From Astrocystis sublimbata (lineage: Eukaryota; Ascomycota; Sordariomycetes; Xylariales; Xylariaceae): a stretch of 64,000 bases of DNA. The notes beneath the pieces are model-generated. The model saw only the letters and a list, made by a program, of their open reading frames with translations. It did not search any database and was not told where the DNA came from. Positions 39,061 through 50,770 of the stretch are shown here, piece after piece; position 1 is the first letter of the stretch, and each line of letters begins with the position of its first letter. The DNA lies in NCBI GenBank assembly GCA_022453515.1, contig JAJNNY010000019.1, positions 186,001 through 250,000 of the forward strand. The letters run 5' to 3'. Both the position numbers and the translations under genes were made by a program.

Positions 39061-40699
39061 ATTGCCACGTGAAGGGCGCGCAAGGCGCAAACGCCAACCT
39101 TCACTGCGTGTGTAATTTGGGAAGTCCTGCACAGCAAGTACTCCTCTTGGTGTGGGTATTATCGACAAGGGAACCTATCTAAAACTCGATTAGACTAGGA
39201 CTTGATGACGTTTGAGCTTACCGCGTTCCTCACTGAAGCCTGGCTCGCCTTGCTATGTGACCTCTTAACGACATGGATCAATTCAAAATTACGGGGTACG
39301 TCGTTTACGGCCGCCCAACAACCCGACAGCATGGCGATGAGATGAAGGGCCCACCACAACAAGGCTGTTTCTTTGGGCTGCCGAAAAGTGTCAGGGGTCC
39401 TGGGTGTCCGGAATACTAATTTGCGACCAAATGCAGTATGTAGATGACTGGGGTATTGCAAGTCTCAGTGGGGAGGTGTTGCTGACAATTCGAGAACTAG
39501 GACGAATAGTTCCGGTAATTAGATCATAAGTAACTAGCTTTTATCGGTTTCGGGTATCTTGCAATAACATATGTTCAGATGCGCTTTTTCGTATGATCCT
39601 GAATCAATGTATTCGTTCTCTCATTTGCTACGACCACCTGATCGTCCAACAAATCCGAAACCGGGATGCCAGGCACTACTGTTGCTATGGGATTGATATG
39701 TCCTGGACGTCAAAAAGGAACGACCCCCTTATCTGAAATCCGTGCCGGCAGTGGTGAAGTACCTGCGGCTTCAATGGTGCTTCCTACCCGGTAGACTGAT
39801 CTAAGAGGGACAAGATCTGCGGATGGATTCTTCTTCAGCGAAGTCTGGGGGTCTGGTCTGCTGTGCCGTAGACTAATGCCTTGGCTCCTCTGCCTCATGC
39901 TGAAGAAGCTTGGAAAGGATTGTTGAGGATTGTTTACGTACATATACGTACAGCATAGCCTTGGTAGCATAGCATAACAGTGCACAGTATTAACGGTAGA
40001 CTTAGTTTGAAAGGGCGACGATGGTCTTTTGGAAGGATTATTTGTTAGTGCCCTTTTGTAGACATGGGCAGGATCAGGGGTATCGGTCCGGCATCCACAA
40101 GGGATCATAGCCTGCACAGGCCTGTTATTGACGGCTTTAGCAGATGCACACCAAAGCCGATACGGTGGAAGTCCGAGATCCTTACAGAAATGGCTGGGGT
40201 GGTGGTGACAAAGATTTTTATGAAACCACAGCCTGGCACTCGACAGCTATCATGGCTATAGTCCTATCAGCGTTTCTCATTCAACCCTTGCAAGCGAACA
40301 CGCCCTGCTATCTCGTAGCATAGCTACGATGTGTCTCAGGTGGGCCGGACTTCACACATCCTATGCTCTACATTGGTTCCTGTGAAAGTCCAGGTGTGAG
40401 TGAAACTAGATAGTCAAGCGTTTCCAGGTCATGAAGCCGGACGCTGTATGTCCGATGAGATCCGGACCACTCCGGACAATAGATTGGGTCGAAGATCCAA
40501 TACAGAATTCTCAGGTGCTGTTCATAATTCAGATAAAGTCAATTGACGTGACGGAAGACTGTACAAATCTAGCTATGTGTACGTTTCAGGGTTCGAATGA
40601 AATATCAGCGTCTCAAGGTGCGACTCGATCATAAGATTTGATTTTTGAGATATGCTTGTAACTAACTTGTGATACCCTTGAACGTGTTTGAGACCATTC

Positions 40700-41830
40700 G
40701 CACACCTTGAAGTTCCAAAGTATCGCTCACCCGTATTCAGGACTTCTCAACGGGTTCAAACACATGAACAAGCAAAAAGTTACTTACTTACTTACTTACT
40801 TACACGACCATTGCCTAGATATCGGATAAAGTTGTCGAGTTCAGGCGGGTACAGAAGCCGAATTAACATGTAACTTACTGCAACAATCCAAGGTATCTCG
40901 ACATTTAGTGAGATTGCGGTACCAAAGTCCAGTGTTGTGTTGATTATTCGCTTCCCATATGATGCAATCTCGCCTTTTTCGGAGATCGCCTCTTTGACCT
41001 TTGTCATTCTATAAGGGGCTCCTTCAATGAACCAAATCACAATAACGTAAATCAAGTTCAACGTCGTACTACGACTAGGCAACATTCAAATCACAGCTGC
41101 GGAGCTATGATACGAAACCGTTCTCATATCGAGGGCTCAGAGTTGTTGGAAACTTGGCTTTTCTAAGTACATAGCGTCTCAAAGTTATGAAAGAGTGTTC
41201 TCGGCAGAGCAAGTCGGGAACTTATCATCCATATCCCCAGTTCGAAGCGTACCACGGCGTGTATTCCACGGTTGGTGGCCTCAAGGTGTCTCATATCAGC
41301 TCAATGACGCTCTGCTCATACTCAATTATCGCTCTGTATTGTAAATGACATTTGATTCCACGTATGTGCTATCACGTAGAAGCTATGTAACCAAACCGTA
41401 CTCGATTGGTAAGACAAGGAACTTGGTTGATGTCGTAAGAGATCAGGATGTAAATAAAGTATACACAGCTTCCACAAGTTTGAAGAGTGCTAATTGCTGT
41501 TCTGCCACTTGTGGCTATTTGCGGTCTTAAGAGCATGTTGACAACTGAGTAGAATGAACGCGACCAAAGGCTTTCGCTTTTCCACCAAGGCGAATTCACA
41601 TTTCTGAGGTAGGGTGAGTGATGTGTTAATGATATGTATATATATAGTCGAGATAAACACTATTTAAGACGGCATTATAGCCTCTGGGTATGATCCAATC
41701 AACTCACGGTACTTCCTGCAAAGATTGTGAATATCACCAACGGGTATGGTGCAATACTATATCCAAACGCCAATGCAAGTATGTGTCCTCCGAAAATACA
41801 AATGCCTAACAAGCAATCGAGCAAGGCCAT
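40700..41830 (-). pseudogene. possible spliced or broken membrane-protein gene, unrecognised
   Basis: Two pieces on the minus strand read like membrane-protein exons. The first (41830-41708) starts MALLDCLLG, continues through ILALAFGYSIAPYPLVIF and ends at a GTGAGT donor. The second (about 41070-40875) reads NLIYVIVIWFIEGAPYRMT and ends IPWIVA at a GTAAGTT donor, followed by a YAG acceptor at about 40816. Between them, one open stretch (41599-41372) fits neither neighbour's phase cleanly, and I could not assemble a continuous protein. The ATG lies only 50 nt after the antiporter stop. It may be a transporter pseudogene (the first piece loosely resembles a major-facilitator helix pair), a real gene I mis-spliced, or chance hydrophobic frames. 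Confidence 0.25.
40780..40803. repeat. (TTAC)6 microsatellite
   Basis: Six perfect units. On the minus strand they read GTAA repeats, creating several overlapping GTAAGT-like donor sites next to the possible membrane-protein gene. Confidence 0.9.
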
Positions 41831-41879
41831 GGGCGGGAAACTATGAAGTTGATGCGTCGGTGGTAAAAGGCGCAACTTA

Positions 41880-44800
41880 TCATCGATCTAGGGCCGTGCC
41901 TGCAGCTTGGATGACGAGTATACTAGCTTTCAGGCCACTCATGGAAACTTTCTCCCCAAGTACTCCGACTGTCTTCTGCATTTCGTGAAGGGAGCTAGTC
42001 TGATCTGGAGTCCTGACCGAGGTTGGTAATTTAGGGTGGCGCCGACCGACTATGATAATATCACCAGCATTGCGAGGGTTCTGACCAACATGCTCAGAAG
42101 CCAATTCTACAACACGTGCTGAGGCTGATCCTATCGACACCGATGCCTCGATGAAGCTGATCCGATTCGCTAGATCAGCCGACAGGTTTGATCGAGCAGT
42201 AGCCAGATATGAGCTGTCTTGTGCTGTGATTTCCGTGTCGATCACAGTCTTCATCGACGGGTGGTTCTCTACTATGCTGCTTTCGGGCGCCATTGCGATC
42301 TCGTCGTCATCGTCCATCCAGGCCAGGTGAGCGATGGTTGCTGTGACATTCGCATTCTTCGCGAGCTGAAGCACGAAGCTCAACGCGACCCGGTCATCCC
42401 CGCCACCGATATAAGGAAGAAAGATGTGATGTGATTTGTCAGCAATAGGAGGCAGAGCAGCCTCTTTGTGACTTCGCAAGGAAATTCTGCTGACGGTGCG
42501 AGAGAGGCCGAGTCGTGCGCTCCCAATGGGCGCAATGCCGCTGAATCCATTGCTTATGAATATACCAGTATTGCACACAGCCTTGCTGAGGGTGTTTCTA
42601 ATAAAATCGAGATGAGATTTCCCGGTGAAGCGCTCCTCTGACGAGACGCTATATGATATTGACTGATCTTCCGTGGTACTACCAATCTCGCTCCAAGGGA
42701 TGAGGACAAAATCGGAATTGTGTTCGGCAGCATGCGAGGTTACGGTCTCAGCGTAAGATTCCTCCGGGGCAACGACAACGCTCCCAGATACTGCCACGTC
42801 ATTCAGCTGAGAGAAGGTTCGGACTGCATTGACCACAGGGTCTCTTCGCGAGGCATCATCTCCTTCGGTAACTTTCATCACCGACGAGGTACGCTCAGTG
42901 AGCTCAACAATGCGCAGGGCATGAACTTCAAGCGGGCGTTTCTTTATTGGTGCCCTCTGATGGATGTCATCCTCCGAGGTGCTTCGAGGTACTGATGCTT
43001 GCTCTTCTCCTAGAAGAGAGATGAAAGTGAACAGACTCGGAAGGCTGTCTAGGCGGAGGTACATCAAAAGTCGGCGAACATCTGCGCTTGGAATTTTCTC
43101 TGAGGAGCCGCCCCGGTCTGAGTCTGTGGATGTTATCGGTTTGCCGTCCCAGTCAATCTCACCCCGCTTCCACTTTTCCAGCTTCACTCTGTACCACGGA
43201 GGGTATAATAGCTTTGTCAAGGGAGTGGTAGCGACAGTAGTGACAAGAGCCATTACGACGAACATGGTGAATGTTTTCTGGCTAAGGATATGGGCTTGGA
43301 GACCGACATTCTATAACGAGCATGAGAAGATTCAAATCAGTAGGGGTCATCTTACTTACAAGAACAATCAATTCGACTAAACCTTTGCAACTCATCAAAA
43401 CACCGATAGTCAGACTCTCTCTCCAAACGAGACCGTTCAGTTTGGCTGCCACAGTGCCACCTATGATCTTGCCTGCAAAGGCAACTACAATGATAGCTAT
43501 CACATAAGCCCACGTGATGCCGTCATTCAAGAGACCAAGATTCGTACTCAGCCCCGAGAAGGCAAAGTACAGAGGGATGAGAAGCACAGTGATCAGATCC
43601 TCAATCTTCTCGGTGACTTTGATAGCAAAGCCGCCATCGTGGGGGCATATTAGGCCCACGAGGAAAGCGCCGAAGATGACATGAACGCCGACAATACCTG
43701 TTCACATTAGTGTCGTGCAATACCTATGGCATGGCAGAACAAACATACTAGTGAACCACGCCGAGGTGAGAACGAGCAACAGCGTGACTGCTATCATGCC
43801 TTGTGTTGGGCCATTCTGGATGCTACCACTCTTTCGCAGGGCCCAATGGAAAACTGGTCTCACGGCGAAGACCAGGAACAGAAGCCAACCGACAGTAACG
43901 AGGAGAACGTAAAGGGCGGTCAGGCCGTTGGCATTGTTGACCAGAGCCACAGAGAGCGCGAGAAGAATCCAGCCGACGACATCGTTGCCAACGCCAGCAG
44001 CGAGGACGGTGACACCAACCGAGTTGCTGAGGAGGTTGAGTTCTGAGAGTATACGGCAAAGGACGGGAAAGGCGGTGATGCCGAGCGCTGTGCCGACGAA
44101 GAGACCGAAAACTCCGAAGTTGACGTTGTTGGTGATTTCCTCTTTGAACTGGTTATAGATGCCCCAAGCAATCGCGTAACCCAAGCCAAAGGGCAGAACG
44201 AGGCCACCCAGCGAGACACCAACCGCCGTGCGCCAGTTGGAGATGAACAGGCGTATGTCAACTTCCAGGCCGATCAAGAAGAGAAACAAGATGAGACCGA
44301 GGTTCGCAGCGTTGTTGAGCACGGGAAGCGACTCGGTCGGCAGGATGTTTTCCTTGAAGTGGGGAATTCGCGATAACACAGAGGGGCCCAGCAAGATGCC
44401 GCCGATGACTTCGGCGATGACCCGGGGCTGGCCGAGGCGGGAGAGAGGATAGTGGAGTAGGCGGCATAGAATGATGATGATGGCGGCCTAGAACAACGAT
44501 GGGACCATTAGCATGACACGGGACATCTCACACCACTGCACTACTAGCGCAGTATAGCTACCTAACGGTGGGTACGATATAGGCAATGTATGTGTAAGTG
44601 TAAGTACATGGTATGGGCTATGTATAATAAGACGATTTGAGATGCTTGACGCTTAAATAGCTCGACGCTTGTAAGCGCCGCAAGACCGAGGATGAGAAGT
44701 ACCCAGCACCAGACGACGACGCGGGCTTGTGACGAAAGGGCGACGAGGGTGGATGAGCATTAGGTACCTGGATGATGAAGAGATTGATCGGGTTCGAAGC

Positions 44801-44920
44801 GCTGAAGGCATTGGGCAAGACGCCCTCGAGGATGCCGCCCTGGGGAGCCGCAGCGGTTGCGGTGGGATTCGCAGCTGCGGCCGTCACAGTAGACAGGACG
44901 GTGGTGGTGACGGTCGCCAT
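41880..44920 (-). CDS. kha1: Kha1-type K+/H+ antiporter (CPA2 family)
   Basis: Four exons, 44920-44768, 44487-43749, 43697-43360 and 43310-41880, join in phase to 886 residues, close to the yeast Kha1 length. The introns are 280, 51 and 49 nt. A short N-terminus (MATVTTT...) leads to LFIIQ|AAIIIILCRLLHY, IAEVIGGILLGPSVL, LFLFLIGLEVD and the core VTVLAAGVGNDVVGWIL, which carries the conserved aspartates of the cation/proton exchanger fold (roughly residues 50-440). The rest is a soluble tail with two Usp/nucleotide-binding-like segments. In yeast, Kha1 sits in the Golgi and helps control luminal pH and K+. The second in-frame ATG at 44950 is possible, but the start at 44920 fits homologues as I remember them. 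Confidence 0.95.
43311..43359 (-). other. intron 3 of kha1
   Basis: 49 nt, GTAAGT...TATAG, phase 0, joining VELIVL to NVGLQAHILS. Confidence 0.93.
43698..43748 (-). other. intron 2 of kha1
   Basis: 51 nt, GTATGT...ACAG, splitting a serine codon and joining SAWFTS to IVGVHVIFGAFLVG. Confidence 0.93.
44488..44767 (-). other. intron 1 of kha1, unusually long
   Basis: 280 nt, GTACCT...CTAG, phase 0. It interrupts the first transmembrane helix. It is several times longer than the other introns in the window. Confidence 0.85.
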
Positions 44921-45513
44921 GATTGATGACACCCCCAATCGTCTGACCAATTGGACCCCTACGGAAGAACCGCAGCGATCGCGTTTGTCGTACAGATACG
45001 AGTGACAACTGTCGCACGCGCTGGGATGGACAACGTTGATGATAACAACTGCAGCACGGCAACCAGTGGCCAGTGCGGGTGTGAGAAAGGGATAGACACG
45101 CGGAAGGGGAAATCAGATGGGCGACATGCCTCCCGTATTTGAGAGCAAGAGGTACATGCCCCCCTGGCACTGCTTGGTAGGAGGAGGAGGAGAAAGGTCT
45201 CGAGTCTTGACTCTGTCAAGCCACACCACGTGCGCTGCCTTATCATATGTACAAAGCCCGGCCAGTCCTCGCACATAACAATCTCTTGGCACAACTGCCT
45301 TGCCTATGATGTGTCCATGATAGAGAGTTGCAGATGGGCTTGTGCGTGCGTAGCTGAGGCCAACCAAGATGACTCGATCTCGGCGGGCGTTGGCGGCGCC
45401 ATCATGCTCATCAGGAGACACAACAAGTCTAGACTAGATCTAGACCAGCCAACATGTTGAAGTGGCTCGGCCTCGAATTGGAGAAGTCGGCTGTACCTAT
45501 CTGGTTCAGTTTG

Positions 45514-45540
45514 GGTAGGTAGGTAGCTAGGTAGGTAGGT
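45514..45540. repeat. (GTAG)n tandem repeat
   Basis: Six GTAG units with one interruption (GCTAG). Confidence 0.85.
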
Positions 45541-48500
45541 AATGGTGATGATAATACCCTGCTCGCCCGCCATGGACCTCCTTTCCTTACTCATTCAAGC
45601 AGGGGGTTTGTAAGGCACACCCACCTATGCCTTCATCGTGATATCACACACGTTTAGTCGAGGAACTAGCTCGCTAGCTACCTGCCATATGTTCTCAGTT
45701 AAAGGGCGACAAGTATGAACTAAGTTCAATTGGATGATTACTAGAAACTGTTGGGTCCCGTCTGCGAGCATACGTATCATTATGTTTCCATTGTAGCGGG
45801 TAGTCTCGTACCCAATTATCGCGAATAAAACCACACATGAGGGTTGACGAATCAATGAGTGTCAGGTGAGGTGATAGAGATAGAAACTTAGTTACTCGTA
45901 AGACACCAGTCCGTCAGCATAGCTCCCAGAGGGCTGGTACGACTCGGGGAAATTGGTGCTAGACAGGTCATCAGTACGAGCTGTCCGCTGCCCCCGGTTT
46001 CCCCGTTCTCAACCTCCCCGCATCAAGCCACACGCCAAGGCAGTGCTCATGAACTGGTCTTGAAGTCATGCGACGCGCATGGATGCGGCTCTATAATTGC
46101 GTATGTACGTGTACGTGTACTATGTAGACCTTTCTGCTCTCATCTCCTTGAACACTGACCGGTTTGTAAGGTGGCTTGCAATCGCCAAGTCCACGAAGCG
46201 CCTCCCAATCTCATGAGAACACGACGCGTGATTTGCAACCTACATGTGAGAACACAAGATTCGATAGTCCCCCGTTTTGAGTACGTGGTAGATCTACAGG
46301 CCGACCACCGCAGACCGCTACCTTGGTCCACAAGGTTGAGAGGGACTCGGGTGTCTTGCACTTTACTCTACAAGGTATAGAGTTATCCACCTGCCTTTGG
46401 CACTCGTCCACTACAGTCACTCCCGTCTCGACAGTGGGCGTCGGCAACAGCGAAACTATGTCCGATAATAGAATATCATTGATCTTGGAAAGAAGGTGGC
46501 TATTTCTGTACACCCTTCAATCACCGAGCTCTGCGTCGAGTCGCTCAAATGTTCAAATGTCTCAAGCTGCGCGACTACTGTATATACAGGTGTACGCATA
46601 AGTGTTCAAAATCCGGTTGAGCATTACATAAGAGGAATTTGCTGCCCACTAAAACAGGTGGGTAGGGGCTACAAGTCCCGCAAGATCTGCGATACCCGAC
46701 TGGTTATCTAGGTCTGCATAAGGAGAAGACCAGTACCAACCTTGAAGTATGTTATAGGTGGGTTCTATGGTGTGCTGGCCGAGGGAAATTGACAATTGCA
46801 AATTGTGAAAAGCTTACAGTACTAGATGCTGCTGCACATTTGGAGAAGAATGGAGCCAGTTGATTTGATATTCTTCTCTTTGTAAGAAATGGGGGAATCT
46901 TAGTCATATATATTATACCCAGTTGTCATCAGTACTGGCGAGACTGGAAGCCTTAGACGGATGCACAGCGAGCTGTTAAATTTCTCCTTCTTCTTTTTTC
47001 GTTCCTCGTTACCTAAAGCCGAATTCGAAACGAAGTAGGGCGAGGGAACAAAAGTGAAGAACAAGAAGACTGTGTCTGTGGTTAAAAACACGCAGTATGT
47101 GACACTCACAGACCGGCGGCGCGCGGTCTAGAATCTCACGAACGCCTTGCACCTACGCTACACAACACTAAACGAACCACCCCTGTTGCATGGAACTGGC
47201 GTCGATATCGTGGTTTCAGACACAGACCAAACAGAGTATTACAGTAGCCAATCTCGCAGTCAGTCTCTTCCCGGCTGCCCGGCAATCACGGCACTTCCAA
47301 GCACACAACGGGGGGCTTTGGCTCAGTGACGGACTGATCATCACTACGCCGTCTACCTAATCCTTACTGTACCTAGTTGATCTCCTCTCGTGGCGCATGT
47401 GTTGGAAAGGGGGGAGTATCTCGGGATATTCTCCAGATATACTTGGTATTATATGCATCTAGTTAGCAATCATCAGGATATCCGTCGATGCTACTCCGTA
47501 GATTTAAGTCCAGGCGGTCTGGAGAGAAACCAATGTAGGTGCTACCTACGAAGAGGGGCGGATATGCTGCACGAGGCTCGAAACAGCAACGCAGGGTATC
47601 GATCTAATGCAGGTGAGCATTCGTCGAAGGTTGCTGACGGACGAGTCAGAGGACGCAGATGCTGTTCCGATGCCCGCTTGCGCTCGCGCTCAATGATACT
47701 CGCCGGACTGACCCAGCGCTGTGGTAGGCTACGGTGCCTCTTGATCGCTAGGTACTTTTGTGCAATGCATGCGGTGAGCTAACAACTACCACCACGATCC
47801 CGACGATACGGATTACGCGAGAGGTCGAAGCCAGAGCGTCGGGGATGTGTTGGTCTCGTCTAACCTTGGACCCGGCAACCTGGGTCCGGCACTTTTCGAG
47901 GCTGACAAACTTCCAATTGAACCTCCACTCAGAACAACAACAGCAGCAGCAGCAGCATGGTGCGCATAGGTCCATAGTATTGTCCACTTAACACATGCAC
48001 CGGTTACCTAAGCATCGCTCATTCAGCTACCTAAGCCAACAAAGACAGAGATGACGATCGTCTGTCACCTGTGGTGGGTTTGAGTCAGAAGAAAAAAAAA
48101 AGAGGAACCAACAAAGGGGATTCGAGTCCCAATGGGCCATGACTTGCGTGTCTAATTATAAATCGTGAAAGAACAGAATGAATTGACCATCCAAGCAGCG
48201 TCGATGCGATGTACTTAGTATGTTGGTAGATTGTAGATTGGCCGGGGACTTGGGGGAGACCCCGCGTTCGGCGACATATCATAGCCATATCGCCTATGGA
48301 TGCCGCCCACCAAAGACCAGTACGAGACGCAGCACGCAGCAGCAGCAGGATAAGGCGGCGTGGCCTAGGGGAGGGGCTCGGGAGGCAGGTCGGTGAACAA
48401 AAATAGGTAGGTAGATTGCGACGGGCTTTCCCCAAAACTGACTCGTTCTGCATGGATGCTCGAGGCTACCCAGCACAGCTGAGCTGCTAGGTAGGGACAA

Positions 48501-49398
48501 GTCTTGACAGCTCACGACAAGCCGAGCAGCAGCAGCCAGCAGCAGCGCAGTCCGACCCGAGAGAATGGCTCACCAATGGCGAGCTGTGGCGCCGTCGCGC
48601 ACCCTGGGCCCAGCCCTGGCGCCTGGAGCCTGGGGCCTGGAATCGGTAGGCGCGCCCCTCCCAAACCTCCCTGCCATCTGGCACCTGGAAGCTTCCCGCA
48701 CGAGCAGCCCGCAGAGCAGGTCTCCAGCTCAGGGTTACGCAGGGCCGGGGTCCCCCCCCGCGGAGGACCATGCGTGCCGGCGACCAGCCCATGTACCTGC
48801 TTCAGTGTGCGTGGTACCTTGGGTACATACATCCATGGATACAGACAGAGAGACAGAGCTGCTGCACTACGGTACCGTCTGCAACTGCACTAGCCCAGGT
48901 AGCTCGCACCCGGCCTCCATCGTGCTGCTCGCTTGGGCCTCTTAAAGGCTCGCCCTTCTTTCTTTCTTCCTCTACCTGTCCTGGCCAACTTCGGTTTCGC
49001 TGCGGCCGTATCTTTATTTATCTCGTTATCTCGTCACGCTCCCGGCCCGCCGCCCTCGTCGCCCTCTCCCGCCTCTCCTGATCCTTGCACTGCTCTTGCG
49101 TAGCCAGATGCCAGATCCTCAGCATTGAAGGCGAGAAGAGAGCCTCCCCATCCCCACACTTGCCCAGTAGTGTGTGATAGTAAACACTAGACCAAGCTTA
49201 GACTGCTTTCTTTGCCTTGCCTTACCTGAAGGAACTGGGACTGGGACGATCCCCCGAAGGCAACCCATCCGGCGAACCCCTGCTGCATTCTGGCGATTTG
49301 CCGAATCGATAAAATTTCCCCTTCCTTCTCGGCCACTTCCCAGATCGCCACTCTTATCCTCCTCCTCCTCTTCACTCATAGGCACCTCGTCGTCGATA

Positions 49399-49412
49399 CC
49401 CCCCCCCCCCCC
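49399..49412 (+). repeat. C14 homopolymer next to the methyltransferase start
   Basis: Fourteen consecutive cytosines, ending 44 nt before the chosen ATG and so probably inside the leader. Its length may be a sequencing artefact. Confidence 0.85.
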
Positions 49413-49456
49413 AGCAACACTCCCGTCCGCCTTGCGCGAGGCGCATGCTCAACACA

Positions 49457-50770
49457 ATGGCCTCCACTCACGGCTCTTCCGACTGGATCACCGAGAGGAG
49501 CAGCATGTCGCTGGATACCGGAGCGGACCGACACCTATGGGAGGGCGGACGAAGGTGAGAGCGCATGGATCGCCTGGCTGGACACGGCCCAGCTTACGCC
49601 AAGTCAGGCATGTTCACTGACCCTGTCGACTTTCAGATACCATGCCTACCGCGAAGGCCGTTACAGTCTGCCGAACGATGAGCTCGAGCAGCAGCGTGAG
49701 GAGCTCATGCATATCTTGGTCATGGACATTCTGGATCAGCAACTGTACTTAGCACCCATGGCCGAGCCGCCTCGGAAAATCATGGACCTCGCGACCGGTA
49801 TAGGCTTATGGGCAATCGAAAGTAATTACCCGCTCTCAACAGCCCTCACTCATCTGTACCGCTACTGACAATGACGGTTTCAGTGGGAGATCGGTTTCCG
49901 GATGCCGACATTCTCGGCATTGATCTCAGTCCCATACAACCCACTTCGTAGGTCTTTTTGCTTCCCGGCAGCCAGCCCACCGAGGTGCTTGACGCAGTTG
50001 ACTGACAGCTAAGCAAGGGTCCCGCCTAACGTGACATTTCAAGTAGACGATGTCGAAGATACCTGGGTTAGTTTCTGTCTGGCTCGACTGCCTGGGTGGT
50101 GGCTTACAGAGTTGGATGCGAGCAGGTACACGACAATAACTACGACTTCATTCACATGCGTGAAGCTTCTGGATATATGAGATCGACCCCAGATGTCATC
50201 GAAAACGTGATAGCGTAAGTGTTGCCCCCTTTCTTGGCCGAGTAACGAGGCTTGGTGTGGAATCACGAACGGGATGCTCAGACGTTATTTAGACACTTGA
50301 AACCTGGCGGGTGGTTCGAACTCCAAGAGTTTCACTGGTTGGCCGAGAAGGAGGACGGAACGATCGACCCCAATATCCCGGTCAACAGATACATGGAGCA
50401 TATGATGTCCGCGGCCGCAACTACAGAGGGTCGGAAGATCCCCATCGTGCCGGAAATAGGAGACATCATGAGGCAGGCCGGGTTCGTCGACATCAAGAAA
50501 AAGACATACCGCGTCCCCTATGGCGCGTGGCCCAGAGATCCGGTGGCGAGACGGCGCGGCGCCGTTCTAAGTGTCAATGCCGAGCTACTGCTACCCACGA
50601 GCGACCGGGTCCTCGGCTATATTGGCGTCACTCCCGAACAGGCGGAGGCACTCTACGCCGATTGTGTTAAGATGTTCCACAACAGCTCGATACACTGTTA
50701 CGCCACATACTACGTATGGTATGGACGGAAACCTGACGACACTACCACTGTTGAGGAATCGAATAGGTAG
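49457..50770 (+). CDS. LaeA-like SAM-dependent methyltransferase
   Basis: Six exons (49457-49554, 49637-49821, 49884-49947, 50018-50066, 50126-50214, 50293-50770) give 320 residues. All five introns (59-82 nt) keep frame. The N-terminal RYHAYREGRYSLPNDELEQQRE is typical of the TAM/LaeA-like group. SAM-binding motif I reads IMDLATGIGLWAIE near residues 81-94, followed by FPDADILGIDLSPIQP (acidic motif II), VDDVEDTW and YDFIHMREASGY, and a post-core HLKPGGWFELQEF at about 163-175. The final intron acceptor (50292) was chosen because it gives ENVIA|HLKPGG, matching the family spacing. LaeA itself controls secondary metabolism. This paralogue's substrate is unknown, and no biosynthetic cluster surrounds it. 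An ATG 12 nt upstream (49445) is also in frame. Confidence 0.87.

Larger units (their letters stand above)
20882..40699. other. gene-free region of about 20 kb
   Basis: No open frame longer than about 170 codons and none with a recognisable domain or fungal codon pattern on either strand. Base composition looks ordinary. It is not the AT-rich sequence expected of heavily RIP-mutated repeats, and I see no terminal repeats, transposase or reverse-transcriptase remnants. It contains small tandem repeats (21263-21323, 21584-21614, 28027-28060), a perfect 25-bp inverted repeat (32420-32540), a GTATAC palindrome (39043-39060), and many TAGGTA/TACGAGTA motifs in its left half. Short multi-exon genes or non-coding RNAs could be missed by reading alone. 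Confidence 0.55.
44921..49456. other. divergent intergenic region, antiporter / methyltransferase
   Basis: About 4.5 kb holding the promoters of two divergent genes. No supportable gene is seen: several frames of 100-150 codons are made of CAG/CTG runs or lack protein character. A (GTAG)n tandem lies at 45514-45540. A pyrimidine-rich stretch (48953-49080) and a run of 14 C (49399-49412) lie just upstream of the methyltransferase start. Confidence 0.55.

Noticed and set aside
20882..41879. RIP-degraded transposon block or intact mobile element
   Set aside because: No AT-rich shift, no long terminal or inverted repeats at edges, and no transposase or reverse-transcriptase motifs seen.
47748..47991. 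Frames with poly-Cys or poly-Gln runs on opposite strands
   Set aside because: Both are readings of one short CAG/ACA repeat, not genes.
48115..48132. tRNA B-box-like GATTCGAGTCCC
   Set aside because: The 53-61 pair is A-C and there is no A box or cloverleaf.
48504..48960. Overlapping 100-130-codon frames on both strands
   Set aside because: Several overlapping frames in GC-rich promoter DNA, none with a domain or splice structure.
50252..50292. Methyltransferase exon 6 starting upstream, including DAQTLFRHLKPGG
   Set aside because: No acceptor in the right phase joins it to the GTAAGT donor at 50215. The acceptor at 50292 restores the family spacing before LKPGG.
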